This document shows positions 33,416 to 41,705 of a stretch of DNA of 64,000 nt, piece after piece. The DNA is from a virus: positions 1 through 64,000 of IMG/VR virus record IMGVR_UViG_3300035034_000707; one strand, given 5' to 3'. Position numbers and translations under genes: made by a program. The notes below the pieces were generated by a model. It did no database searches. It was not told the origin of the DNA and saw only the letters and a list, made by a program, of their open reading frames with translations. How positions within the stretch are numbered: the stretch's first letter is position 1; every line of letters begins with the position of its first letter.

Positions 33416-34087
33416 GTGGGGGCTGAATGGTTCGATAAAATAGAGTGGGAACCCCGGGGGGCCTTCCATACTACGCGCTCAGAGCCTCTACGCGGCCTCC
33501 CTGTGGTCATACTAGGTGGGGGGCCGGGGCTACTACCCGGACATACCCAAGCCCTCCATGCGGCCCCCAGAGCCATCCTGACAAACAACGCCTATACCCT
33601 ATGGCCCCGACCCGCCCCGGTCCTCGCACTTGACCGGCGCTGGTGGGAATGGCACGGAACCAATGTAGCAGAACTAGGGCACCTGCCCATCACCGCGCTG
33701 CGACCCGGACAGACGATACCCAAGCCGCGTACCCATTACGCTTTCGAAAAGGGGATAGCAGAAGCGCTGACTACCGACCGAAACTTCCTGACCGGAAAGA
33801 ATACGGGACACGCAGCTATTCAGCTTGCGGTGCACCTAGGATCACCGACGATCTATCTGGCTGGGTTTGATATGGGTTTCCCGGGGGGCCGAACGCACTG
33901 GCATGAAGGCCACCTTGTTCCGTCCTCCGAGTCCAACTATACGCGACGGTTCAAACCGCAGCTTGAAGAACTCGTGCGCGCACTGCATGATCGTGGCATT
34001 TCTGTTTCAGCCATAACCCCCACGGCGGCGGACATACCCTCTACCCCTTTCGATATGGCCCTAAAGGATTTGAAGACCTCCGTATGA
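33416..34087 (+). CDS. MptE-like / DUF115-type sugar-related enzyme
   Basis: 223 residues from a GTG. LPVVILGGGPGLLPGHTQALHAAPRAILTNNAYTLWPRPAPVLALDRRWW and GKNTGHAAIQLAVHLGSPTIYLAGFDMGF are typical of the 6-hydroxymethylpterin-pyrophosphokinase-MptE-like/DUF115 family, whose phage and flagellar-glycosylation members lie with glycosyltransferases and probably transfer nine-carbon or related sugars. First of six overlapping genes ending at 37837. No strong ribosome site precedes the GTG. Confidence 0.65.
   Translation: MGAEWFDKIEWEPRGAFHTTRSEPLRGLPVVILGGGPGLLPGHTQALHAAPRAILTNNAYTLWPRPAPVLALDRRWWEWHGTNVAELGHLPITALRPGQTIPKPRTHYAFEKGIAEALTTDRNFLTGKNTGHAAIQLAVHLGSPTIYLAGFDMGFPGGRTHWHEGHLVPSSESNYTRRFKPQLEELVRALHDRGISVSAITPTAADIPSTPFDMALKDLKTSV
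33830..33845 (+). promoter_or_regulatory. 16-bp operator-like site 12 (intragenic)
   Basis: GTGCACCTAGGATCAC inside the MptE-like gene; one base away from the copy at 56944. Confidence 0.5.
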
Positions 34088-34902
34088 CACGAACGCACCC
34101 CATAGCTTGGCTCACACTCAGACATCAACCGCCCTACCGGGCTGACGCCTTTGCGGACGGGTTCGAACGGTTGGGGTTCCGTGTAAAAATGGCTTTCCCG
34201 GCGGGCAATGAAGTGCGCCCACAAGATGTGGTAGTCACTTGGAACCTCAACCCACGGTATCAACCGGCGGCGGCAGAGGCGCACAAGGTAGGTGCGGCCC
34301 TGATCGTTGCAGAGAATGGCTATATCACCCCCCGGTACGGCCCCCCTCAAACCTATGCCATTGCCCGGGACGGACATAATGGGTCTGGGTCTTGGATCGT
34401 GGGGACAGAAGACCGGTGGGCCAAGCTGGGTCAGATTATTGAACCTTGGGTAACCCGGCCCGGTGGTTACATACTGGTTACGGATCAGCGCGGTATTGGC
34501 TCAGACCTCATGCGATGTCCGAAGCTATTCTATGAGTCAGTCAGACCTAAAATCCTCCGGGTGTTTTCCAAGACGGGGTATCAACCAGAAATTCGGCTAA
34601 GGGTTCATCCCGGGCGGCACGAGTCACTCACGCCGTTGGAGACTGATCTGGCTGGCGCACGGGCCGTGGTAACATGGGCTTCGAATGTGGCGAACATTGC
34701 ACTCCTGAAAGGCATCCCGACCTTCCGGTGCGCACCCTATCATGTGAACGAAGCGGCCATGTCTGATTTAAGCACCTTGCCTGCCCCTCTTGAGCCGGAT
34801 AGGCTGACAGCCTTCAAGAAACTCGCATGGGCGCAATGGTCCCTCTCAGAGATTGAGGCAGGGACAGCCTTTCGGCATTTGCTTAGAGACAGGCTAGAAT
34901 GA
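34084..34902 (+). CDS. Glycosyltransferase-like protein, capsule-export type
   Basis: 272 residues. The C-terminal half (GGYILVTDQRGIG, IRLRVHPGRHES, ARAVVTWASNVANIALLKGIPTF) follows the GT-B pattern of KpsC/KpsS and CDP-glycerol-transferase-like proteins, including the conserved HPG turn and a late Ser/Asn loop. Coupled by ATGA on both sides. The donor sugar cannot be read from the sequence. It shares its general fold with the next gene. Confidence 0.6.
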   Translation: MTRTHPIAWLTLRHQPPYRADAFADGFERLGFRVKMAFPAGNEVRPQDVVVTWNLNPRYQPAAAEAHKVGAALIVAENGYITPRYGPPQTYAIARDGHNGSGSWIVGTEDRWAKLGQIIEPWVTRPGGYILVTDQRGIGSDLMRCPKLFYESVRPKILRVFSKTGYQPEIRLRVHPGRHESLTPLETDLAGARAVVTWASNVANIALLKGIPTFRCAPYHVNEAAMSDLSTLPAPLEPDRLTAFKKLAWAQWSLSEIEAGTAFRHLLRDRLE

Positions 34903-35741
34903 CCAATAGGATATCCATAGAACGGTTCGTCTTTCATACTCATAAGCCGAAAGCCGAAGCCATAGCGCAGTTCTTCAAAGAGGGATGCACCGCCCTAGGG
35001 TATGACTGCATTGTTACCGATAGCAATCAGCCCGTCAAAGACCGCGTGGGGGTATTCTATGGGGTAATTCCGTCAACCTATGCGGCCTTCCAATTCTATA
35101 AAGCGGAACGGCGCGCGGTCTATCTGGACAACGGGTGGCTATCGACCAGAGAACTCCCAACCCTGCGCTATACATGGAACGGCGTTCAGTCCTTCCTTCG
35201 GGATATGGAACCTGTCAGGGGGAAACTCTACTTCCCGGACCTGCCTGAAATAGACCGGAAACCCCAGAACGATCTGGCGCTGCTTATCCTCCAATCCCGG
35301 GCCTATTTTGACAACCTGTCACTGGGCTATTCACGAGACGTTTGGGAACGGGCTACGACGCGCCTGCTGACGATGAAGGGCTACCGGGTAGAGACACGCG
35401 AAAAACCCCAGAAGCGCGGGCCGCAGACGGAAGACTTCTTTGAGCAGATCGCACGCGCTGGTATCGTGGTCAGCCTGAATTCGGCTTCCTGCATAAAGGC
35501 CCTCCGCTATGGCATCCCGGCCTACTGCACACTTGACTGCACGCTCTCCCCCTACGCCCCCGTTAAACTCCCAAACGTGGGCATGGCGGCTCCCCCTCCG
35601 CCGGAAGACGTTATGGACCTGATGAGGCGCGTGGCTCAGTACGAAAAGACCAAGAAAGACTTCACGAGCGGTCGCATAATTGAAAGCCTGCTGGCCGTCC
35701 CGCAAGAGAAACGCAGAGGAATGTGGTATGGTACTCGATGA
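34899..35741 (+). CDS. Second GT-B-like glycan protein, 280 aa
   Basis: Distantly resembles its upstream neighbour: AGIVVSLNSASCIKALRYGIPAYC corresponds to that protein's ..VVTWASNVANIALLKGIPTF. It probably arose by old duplication and acts on the same glycan. Its last 14 bases overlap the FkbM gene. Confidence 0.55.
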   Translation: MTNRISIERFVFHTHKPKAEAIAQFFKEGCTALGYDCIVTDSNQPVKDRVGVFYGVIPSTYAAFQFYKAERRAVYLDNGWLSTRELPTLRYTWNGVQSFLRDMEPVRGKLYFPDLPEIDRKPQNDLALLILQSRAYFDNLSLGYSRDVWERATTRLLTMKGYRVETREKPQKRGPQTEDFFEQIARAGIVVSLNSASCIKALRYGIPAYCTLDCTLSPYAPVKLPNVGMAAPPPPEDVMDLMRRVAQYEKTKKDFTSGRIIESLLAVPQEKRRGMWYGTR

Positions 35742-36456
35742 TATCGGGAAGAAAGTTGGCGGCGTCTGGTTACCAAAGGATGAACAGCACCTGACAGAGT
35801 GGATGGTCAAGAGCAAAGGCCGTTTTGAAAAGGATGGTGTTTTGACCTATCAATGGGCCAAGCAGTCCTTTGCTCAGGACGCCATGATAAAATATATCCC
35901 TGACTATGGCACCCGATCCTTCATAGACGTGGGCGCGCATGTTGGGCTTTGGTCAATGTGGTGGTCCTGCCTGATGGCCGGGACCATAGCCTTTGAGCCT
36001 ATCCCGGAAATGCGGGAACTCTACCGGGCCAACATGCAAGGCCGGGGCAGATATCTCCTGCTATCTGAGGCCCTAGGCCACCAGCCGGGCTGTTTGGAAT
36101 TGTCTTTTAACAAGGAAAACACGGGCAACACTCACGCTACCAGACAGAAAAATAAGGGCCTGCCTATCATTCAGGTGGCCATGACCACTCTGGACCTAAA
36201 AATGAGCGTCATGCCCAACTCCCCCGCGCCCGGTGTGATCAAGATCGACTGCGAAGGTTTTGAGGAATTGGTGGTAAGGGGGGCAGAGGCTACCATCCGT
36301 GAGCACCGCCCCCTCCTGATAGTGGAGCAGAAAAAGGGATCAGACTACTATGGGATGTCCCCACTTGGGGCAGTAGAGGTCCTGACCAAATGGGGCTTCA
36401 AGGTAGTCAAAACCATGTCAGGCGATCACATTATGGTCCATGAGGTATACCTATGA
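35728..36456 (+). CDS. FkbM family methyltransferase
   Basis: 242 residues, starting at the ATG at 35728, seven bases after CAGAGGA. SFIDVGAHVGLWSMW (motif I), AFEPIPEM, LSEALGHQPG and GVIKIDCEGFEELVVRGAEATI are the hallmarks of FkbM O-methyltransferases, which commonly methylate sugars in capsule, LPS or glycolipid loci. Part of the overlapping glycan cassette. Confidence 0.85.
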   Translation: MVLDDIGKKVGGVWLPKDEQHLTEWMVKSKGRFEKDGVLTYQWAKQSFAQDAMIKYIPDYGTRSFIDVGAHVGLWSMWWSCLMAGTIAFEPIPEMRELYRANMQGRGRYLLLSEALGHQPGCLELSFNKENTGNTHATRQKNKGLPIIQVAMTTLDLKMSVMPNSPAPGVIKIDCEGFEELVVRGAEATIREHRPLLIVEQKKGSDYYGMSPLGAVEVLTKWGFKVVKTMSGDHIMVHEVYL

Positions 36457-37028
36457 AGACGATCACGGCGAAGTACCTGCGCACACAAGAAGCGCTTCAC
36501 GAGGGGGCCTATGGTTCCTCCGGGCATTACTGGCTCGGCCACGTCGCGGAAATCTGTGACGTCCTCAACTGCCGGTCAGTGCTGGACTACGGCGCTGGCA
36601 AGGGGACGCTTGGACCCTACCTCAAACGGCTGGGTATTGAATACGCCGCGTATGATCCGGTGACGTTCCCCAAGAAGCCCTCAGGCCGCTTCGATCTGGT
36701 GGTATGCCTAGACGTTATGGAACATATCGAAGAGGCGTTCGTCCCCGCAGTTATGGCAGAGATATGGGGCTATACCAACATCGCCATGTTCTGCGTTGTG
36801 AATACCCGGGCTTCCTCCAAGACCTTGAGCGACGGGCGGAACGCACATATCACGGAACGCCCCTATGAATGGTGGCGCGATAATTACCTTTCGGAAGGGT
36901 GGAAGCCCGCGCGGGTTCGACAGACAGCGGACGGCTTTGATATGGTATCCACGCGGACCCCACCCCCAACGGGGGTCAGCCCTATCAGCCGGGCGCAGCT
37001 ACACACTTTGAGAGGGATCAGGAAATGA
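36453..37028 (+). CDS. Class I SAM methyltransferase, 191 aa
   Basis: SVLDYGAGKGTLGPYL (motif I), AAYDPVTFP and FDLVVCLDVMEHIEE (motif for the VMEHI group) define a Ubie/Methyltransf_11-type enzyme. It probably adds a methyl group to a glycan or lipid-linked sugar together with the preceding FkbM protein. Coupled to both neighbours. Confidence 0.8.
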   Translation: MKTITAKYLRTQEALHEGAYGSSGHYWLGHVAEICDVLNCRSVLDYGAGKGTLGPYLKRLGIEYAAYDPVTFPKKPSGRFDLVVCLDVMEHIEEAFVPAVMAEIWGYTNIAMFCVVNTRASSKTLSDGRNAHITERPYEWWRDNYLSEGWKPARVRQTADGFDMVSTRTPPPTGVSPISRAQLHTLRGIRK

Positions 37029-37837
37029 CCAGACGGGACACCTATTTTCTAGGTTATGATGCGCGCGAACACGAAGCCGCCTGCATAGCGGGGTACTCAA
37101 TCCTGCGCCGGGCGAACCGCAGATCGCAGATATTCCTGATCGAACATCAGATGCTCCGGGCGCTCAAGAAGTTTGACAGGGAATGGCTCACGACTGCCAC
37201 AGGGCAGACCTATGACACACTGGATCATAAGCCCTTCTCTACGGCCTTCTCTCATTCCCGCTTCCTCGCGTTCACGCTGGCTCGTGATCTTAGGTGCACC
37301 GGCCCCTGTATGTTTATCGACTGTGACTGGTTGTTCCTCAATGACCCGGGCGAACTCATGGCACAGCAAGAGAAGAACCCTGACAAGATTGGGGTCGTGT
37401 CCCGTCACCGTGAAATCGAAGAAGGCTCGACCAAGATGGATGGTATGGTTCAAGAGGCGTATCACCGGAAACTGTGGTCAGCCCTCTTTACCTTCATGCC
37501 TACTCAGGAGTGGGCCGCGCTCTTCGACGTTCAAGCGGTTAACAACCGGACGGGCCGCGCCCTTCACGGCTTCCTTGGATTGGATAAAAATCGCTTCTGG
37601 GAAGTGGACCCGCGCTGGCACTATATCCCCTCGCTGGACCCGGCACAGGAGGCCCCCGGGGGTATTCACTACTCCGAATTCAGCCCTTGGTTAAACCCTG
37701 AGCGGTATGCCGAATTCCCGAAAGCCTTTGACGCATGGACTGATGAGAAATCTGCTTGGCTGGAATACGCGGCCAAGCGCGGCGCTCTGGAAACTTGGGA
37801 TGATCTGAACACGGCCCTCTTGGCGGCGGCGGCTTGA
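37025..37837 (+). CDS. GT-A glycosyltransferase, family 8-like
   Basis: 270 residues. FIDCDWLFLNDPGELM contains the DxD-type metal site near residue 98, and the start (TYFLGYDAREHEAACIAGYSILRR) is typical of phage and bacterial GT-A enzymes of this class. Its last bases form the -35 box of the promoter at 37834. A 16-bp site lies at 37284 within the gene. It closes the glycan cassette. Confidence 0.75.
   Translation: MTRRDTYFLGYDAREHEAACIAGYSILRRANRRSQIFLIEHQMLRALKKFDREWLTTATGQTYDTLDHKPFSTAFSHSRFLAFTLARDLRCTGPCMFIDCDWLFLNDPGELMAQQEKNPDKIGVVSRHREIEEGSTKMDGMVQEAYHRKLWSALFTFMPTQEWAALFDVQAVNNRTGRALHGFLGLDKNRFWEVDPRWHYIPSLDPAQEAPGGIHYSEFSPWLNPERYAEFPKAFDAWTDEKSAWLEYAAKRGALETWDDLNTALLAAAA
37284..37299 (+). 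promoter_or_regulatory. 16-bp operator-like site 13 (intragenic)
   Basis: GTGATCTTAGGTGCAC inside the glycosyltransferase gene, about 550 bp before the sRNA promoter. Confidence 0.6.
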
Positions 37838-37862
37838 CGAACAAGGTAAACGCCTATATATA
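37834..37862 (+). promoter_or_regulatory. Promoter of the candidate small RNA
   Basis: TTGACG (37834-37839) plus AACAAG, 17-bp spacer, TATATA (37857-37862), the most canonical -10 of the set. The TGA of the upstream gene lies inside the -35. Confidence 0.7.
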
Positions 37863-37868
37863 CTCACA

Positions 37869-37951
37869 CCTAGCGCTGTTTCTCCAAGGCAGTCGCTTGG
37901 TGGTGAAACTGGACGGGCGCAGGTTGTGGTGAGCTAGCGCCCGTCCTTTTT
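37869..37951 (+). ncRNA. Candidate ~83-nt small RNA
   Basis: The segment between a promoter and a strong terminator holds no ORF or ribosome site. The predicted transcript folds into two parts: hairpin 1, where GTTTC (37878-37882) pairs with GAAAC (37905-37909) and CCAAG (37884-37888) with CTTGG (37896-37900); and the terminator hairpin. A single-stranded start and a short linker would be free to pair with targets. Function unknown. It could also be a leader for the next gene, but that gene has its own promoter. Confidence 0.55.
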
Positions 37952-37956
37952 AGTTT
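37911..37956 (+). terminator. Strong intrinsic terminator
   Basis: GGACGGGCGC (37911-37920) pairs perfectly over ten bases with GCGCCCGTCC (37937-37946), 16-base loop, followed by TTTTTAGTTTT. Confidence 0.9.
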
Positions 37957-37961
37957 TGGGG

Positions 37962-37990
37962 TTGACAAACGGTCCTAAAGATTATATACC
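37962..37990 (+). promoter_or_regulatory. Promoter cassette for CDS 38021
   Basis: TTGACA (37962-37967) plus AACGG, 17-bp spacer, TATACC (37985-37990; TATATA overlaps two bases upstream). Leader GACCACAACC and AAAGGAAA. Confidence 0.8.
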
Positions 37991-38020
37991 TTCGGGACCA
38001 CAACCGAAAGGAAATCCCAA

Positions 38021-38764
38021 ATGCTTGTGCAGTCTGGCGGCAATAATGTATACGCCGTCCTCGCCAATACTGACGAATTCGAACTGTCGATTACGCCGAC
38101 GCTGACTATCCAATCCACTACCGTAATCCTCGCGCTGCGGTGCCGGTTCAAATCCCTTCAAACAGATTACTTTGACCCCATGATGGTCCCCAAGTCTGTT
38201 CTGGTGTCGGGTATTGAGCGGTCGAAGAATACTCTGCGCGGCACCCTGATGCTGAATACTGGCTTCACCGTGGAAAAGGTTGGCTCCGGCTTCCCAGATA
38301 TCGTTGCCAAGAAGCTGGTCAGCGAGGTCTCGGGCATACTCCTGCCCATTTCGGAAGAGCAAGAGAAGGCGGTGCTCTATATCAATCACCTGAGGGACGA
38401 CTTTGTTACAGACTTTGCGAAGCTGGTTACCTCAGTCATTGCTCCGATATCCCCAGCCAAAAACTTCTCAAAGGTGCCCGCCCTCCTGAGCCTCTTCGAT
38501 ATGAATATCTATATGGCAGCGGCGGCGGAACACGGCCCAGAGGTGCCCTTCAAGGTGGTCCCGGAACCGGAACCGGCAGGCACCGGGGCCTCAGTAAAGA
38601 AACTGGACGTGAGTGGGGATTACGAACCTGACCCAGAGAAAATACCTGTGGATAACTCTGAAAAGCCGGTTGACAAACCCGCTACAGGTACGGAAGGGTC
38701 TAAGGTTCATCTACTCGGACAGGCCCCCGCCCTCACACCGGCGGAACCTGAAACCACCGACTAG
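38021..38764 (+). CDS. Hypothetical protein, 247 aa, alone between promoter and terminator
   Basis: Residues 1-165 look folded (mixed alpha/beta, VYAVLANTDEFELSITPTLTIQSTTVILALRCRF), and ~170-247 are a Pro/Glu/Asp-rich tail. Its transcript has a private promoter and a strong terminator, so it is regulated as a single unit at the head of the replication region. No family recognised. Confidence 0.65.
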   Translation: MLVQSGGNNVYAVLANTDEFELSITPTLTIQSTTVILALRCRFKSLQTDYFDPMMVPKSVLVSGIERSKNTLRGTLMLNTGFTVEKVGSGFPDIVAKKLVSEVSGILLPISEEQEKAVLYINHLRDDFVTDFAKLVTSVIAPISPAKNFSKVPALLSLFDMNIYMAAAAEHGPEVPFKVVPEPEPAGTGASVKKLDVSGDYEPDPEKIPVDNSEKPVDKPATGTEGSKVHLLGQAPALTPAEPETTD

Positions 38765-38790
38765 CCGGGGCGGTTTTACCACCGCAGTTA

Positions 38791-38820
38791 GCACGCCCCT
38801 TGAACCGGGCGTGCTTTTTT
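38791..38820 (+). terminator. Intrinsic terminator
   Basis: GCACGCCC (38791-38798) and GGGCGTGC (38807-38814) form a perfect eight-base-pair stem with an eight-base loop, followed by six T. The ribosome site of the next gene (TTGGAG) begins three bases further on. Confidence 0.9.
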
Positions 38821-38834
38821 ATTGGAGTTACCCC

Positions 38835-39794
38835 ATGATAGACACGCGCGTTCTGACCCATACGCCTACTCAGGCGAACCTACTCAGGTTAATTCTAAAC
38901 CTTCACAAGACCTCAACGATACTCCGGGATGGGAAGCCTTACCTCGCCATTCAGCTAGATAAGATGGCCAGTATGGTGGGTCTAAAGGCCCGTTCATCTG
39001 TAAGTCGGGCATTAAATTGGCTAGAGGCTCAGGGTATAATTCAGATTATACGCGACCGATGGAACCGCTCCCCCCGGCTTTATATCCGCCCGCTTATCAA
39101 GACCCGCGCAACGTCAAACGAACGTCAAACGAACGTCACACGTTGCGCGGACGCAACGTCCTGTCTTAAACCTTCTGAAAAACTTAAAACCTCAAACACG
39201 GCAGCACCCTCCGGGACTGCCGGGATCACGGTGGATACAAGTATCCCTGAAAATTCAGGAAGGTTGCGCGGAAATCTGGCCGGGGCGGCTGACAGGATCA
39301 AAGAAAAGAAAGACACCGCGCGCGCGCACGTCCGGGATCAACAGCCTAAACCCAAGATCGTCGCTCACGCTTGGGTCCGCATCCTCGGGGAATATGGGTA
39401 TCTTGGGTTCGACCCGAATGATGGAAAGCACCTGAAACATATCAGCAAAACGCTATCTCTCTTCGACAGCCCTAACGTAGGGGCCTTTGAAGTCGAACTG
39501 GAACGCCGCATAAGCGCATGGCAGGAACATCGCCCGAAGGCTCTGGGTAAGGCCGCGCCGCATCCTTGGGCAATCAATCGCACCGACCCCCTATTCCAGA
39601 AACTCGCCACCGTTCAAGACGACGAAGACTATACCATCCCCGGTATGGCTCCGCTGATACCAGATGCGATAATTCAGTCACCCCCAGCAGTTGACGAATT
39701 AAAAACGGGTTCCCAGAATGGGCCTGACGTGGTAACCCCGCCAAAGAAGGGTGGCATGATGCACCTCTTCAAAAAAGGCAAGGACGCCAAGTGA
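38835..39794 (+). CDS. Replication initiator, lambda O-like, with internal origin
   Basis: 319 residues. Residues ~1-85 form a winged helix (LAIQLDKMASMVGLKARSSVSRALNWLEAQGIIQIIRDRWNRSPRLYI) of the phage replication-protein N-terminal type. Residues ~88-155 are a low-complexity polar linker encoded by tandem repeats that look like an origin. Residues ~165-260 form a second domain (VRILGEYGYLGFDPNDGKHLKHISKTLSLF), which would contact the helicase or its loader. The plan is that of lambda O. It precedes the loader-like and DnaB genes. Confidence 0.65.
   Translation: MIDTRVLTHTPTQANLLRLILNLHKTSTILRDGKPYLAIQLDKMASMVGLKARSSVSRALNWLEAQGIIQIIRDRWNRSPRLYIRPLIKTRATSNERQTNVTRCADATSCLKPSEKLKTSNTAAPSGTAGITVDTSIPENSGRLRGNLAGAADRIKEKKDTARAHVRDQQPKPKIVAHAWVRILGEYGYLGFDPNDGKHLKHISKTLSLFDSPNVGAFEVELERRISAWQEHRPKALGKAAPHPWAINRTDPLFQKLATVQDDEDYTIPGMAPLIPDAIIQSPPAVDELKTGSQNGPDVVTPPKKGGMMHLFKKGKDAK
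39104..39200 (+). other. Candidate replication origin: iterons plus AT-rich tract
   Basis: Three tandem 11-bp repeats: AACGTCAAACG (39110-39120), AACGTCAAACG (39121-39131) and AACGTCACACG (39132-39142), with a partial AACGTC at 39155. The set is framed by a perfect 11-bp inverted repeat, CCGCGCAACGT (39104-39114) and ACGTTGCGCGG (39140-39150). A short palindrome GGACG-CAA-CGTCC follows (39149-39161), then 40 bases that are ~65% A+T (39161-39200), a plausible unwinding element. All lies within the initiator gene. Confidence 0.65.
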
Positions 39795-39800
39795 GGCACC

Positions 39801-40391
39801 ATGAACACAGAAGCACACAGCCTTGCTCCCCCGGGGGCCTATAACGCCTTTGCCCCCGGCAAGCTGCGGCAGGGTATCCACGACACATTGATCAAAGAAA
39901 TAGATCGTATCGCGCACGATGCCGGGATCACTCCGGGCGACGTAACCGGGGCCACCTATCACATGACCGATACTGAACTGGATTATCTCAAGGGCTTTCG
40001 TCGCACGGAAGAGACGGGAAAACTCGGGATCATCTACGTTGGACAGCACGACCCTGCGGTAGCCCTCCGATGCCGAACGGTATGCGGCGCGCTCCTGCGT
40101 AACTTCATCACGGCGCGGCTTATCGTCCGTGAAGAACTCGTGTCCGAATTGTTCGACAACCGGCGTCAGCCTAATGCAGACCTCGTGGCCGTCCCAGACT
40201 TCGCATACAGGGATGCTCCCCCGGCCACGCGCCGGGCGCTATCCTCGTGGCTGATGGGCCGTATCTCACGGGGCAGGCAGACGGTGCTCGGGCTTCCCGA
40301 CAAGACAGCGATCAGTGATATCTTTGGGGCGGAAGCGCCCCTTTACACGAAACACTTCGCCGTCAAACACGGTGCGCAATCCCCAAAGTAG
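39801..40391 (+). CDS. Helicase-loader-like protein lacking a P-loop
   Basis: 196 residues between initiator and DnaB-like helicase, where a DnaC-like loader is expected. LGIIYVG.. followed by a helix and RLIVREELVSELFDN, then DLVAVPDFAY (Walker B-like strand), TRRALSSWLMGRISRGRQTVLG and ISDIFGA, follow the order of AAA+ loaders. The loop that should read GxxxxGK[ST] is GQHDPAVA, so ATP binding seems lost. The loader assignment is an inference from order and pattern. Confidence 0.45.
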   Translation: MNTEAHSLAPPGAYNAFAPGKLRQGIHDTLIKEIDRIAHDAGITPGDVTGATYHMTDTELDYLKGFRRTEETGKLGIIYVGQHDPAVALRCRTVCGALLRNFITARLIVREELVSELFDNRRQPNADLVAVPDFAYRDAPPATRRALSSWLMGRISRGRQTVLGLPDKTAISDIFGAEAPLYTKHFAVKHGAQSPK

Positions 40392-40406
40392 GGGAAAGGA
40401 AATCAC

Positions 40407-41696
40407 ATGGCCTCTATGAACGCCAGTACGGCGGGCCTTCGCGTCCTGCGGGGCATACTCGATCTGCCAACTAAACATGCCGGGGCTGAACTCATGCGGG
40501 TTCAGCCCTACCTCACCTATGACGAAGACCAGAAGGTGTTCGACTTCGTGCGGTCTCACTTCGCCAGCACTGGAAAGATGCCGCACCCCGATACTATTCT
40601 GGACAAGGTATCAGTGTTCCTACCTCCGGCTCAGGAGACTTTCGATTTTGAAGTTGGTCAGCTAAAGAACCGCTTCATAGAAGACTCAATGCGCGCCGCC
40701 TCGGACAAGGCTTCCTCTCTCCTACTGGAAGGCAATGCGAAGGCGGCGCTGGCGTCCCTCATAAGCGACCTCCTACCGGTCACACAGGGGCAAGGGGGCT
40801 ATTCCCTTACCGACCTACGCCATACGCAGGTCGTGGCCCTCTATGAGCAGGCTCTGGCAGGGCTGGGGCCTCCCATCGAAGAGTTGGGATACCCTAGCCT
40901 TGACGCGCAGGGCGGGATCGAAAACGGGGACATGATGGCGATTGTCGGAAGACCGGCTTCTGGCAAGACATGGCTTATGCTGAAAACGGCGCTCAACCAT
41001 TGGTCCAAGCAGGCAGAACCCCATATGTTCGTTACTCAGGAAATGAGCGCGGAACAGATCGAACGCCGGGCCTTACCCATGATAGCCGGTGTCAACCCCA
41101 CCCCACTCTACAAGGGGTCAGCCCATACCTACGAAGTTGGGGGCCTGACGCATGAAGCCTATTTGTCAAAGCTGGAAGAGGCCCGGGTAATGTTGAACCA
41201 TGCTCAGTCCCCTTTCCTTATCTACGATAGCAAGATGGCCGGGACCGTGGCGGACATAGAAACCATCGCGGCGATGCACGGGGTAAAACGTATCTGGATA
41301 GACGGGGCTTATATGCTCCGACACCCTGACCCGCGCCTAGGCAGGTACGCCCGCGTCCCTGAAAACCTAGACTTGATGAAACAATGGTGTCAGCGGACGG
41401 GGTGCGCTACCATATCCTCATGGCAGTTTAAGCGCGGGGCCGGGAAGGACGAACAAGGGGGCACACCTGATCTGGATGATATCGGCTACTCTCACGCTAT
41501 CGGGGAATATATGACGCTCATCCTCGGCCTGCTGGAAAATCCGAAGTCCGTGGCGCAGATGAACAAGAAACACATTACGATTATGAAAGGCCGCAACGGG
41601 GAAGTTGGGGGGTTCGACATAAACTGGTTGTTCTCCGATATGAACTTCGATGAAATTACCCCGCAGGAAATGACATCAGACCTGACCTACCTATGA
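40407..41696 (+). CDS. Replicative DNA helicase, DnaB-like
   Basis: 429 residues. Walker A GRPASGKT at about residues 180-187, VTQEMSAEQIERRALPMIAG, KRIWIDGAYML (Walker B), and a C-terminal GRNGEVGGFDINWLF matching DnaB motif H4 (KxRNGxxG). The N-terminal ~150 residues are a shortened DnaB-type interaction domain. It unwinds the fork; loading is probably by the two preceding gene products. Confidence 0.85.
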   Translation: MASMNASTAGLRVLRGILDLPTKHAGAELMRVQPYLTYDEDQKVFDFVRSHFASTGKMPHPDTILDKVSVFLPPAQETFDFEVGQLKNRFIEDSMRAASDKASSLLLEGNAKAALASLISDLLPVTQGQGGYSLTDLRHTQVVALYEQALAGLGPPIEELGYPSLDAQGGIENGDMMAIVGRPASGKTWLMLKTALNHWSKQAEPHMFVTQEMSAEQIERRALPMIAGVNPTPLYKGSAHTYEVGGLTHEAYLSKLEEARVMLNHAQSPFLIYDSKMAGTVADIETIAAMHGVKRIWIDGAYMLRHPDPRLGRYARVPENLDLMKQWCQRTGCATISSWQFKRGAGKDEQGGTPDLDDIGYSHAIGEYMTLILGLLENPKSVAQMNKKHITIMKGRNGEVGGFDINWLFSDMNFDEITPQEMTSDLTYL

Positions 41697-41705
41697 TCAA
41701 ACTGG

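Noticed and set aside
38142-38160. GGTTCAAATCC as the T-arm of a tRNA
   Set aside because: Flanking bases do not form a T-stem or acceptor stem, and the sequence lies inside a coding frame.
39104-39161. Tandem repeats as a CRISPR array
   Set aside because: The repeats are 11 bp with no spacers and lie in a coding gene; they fit iterons.
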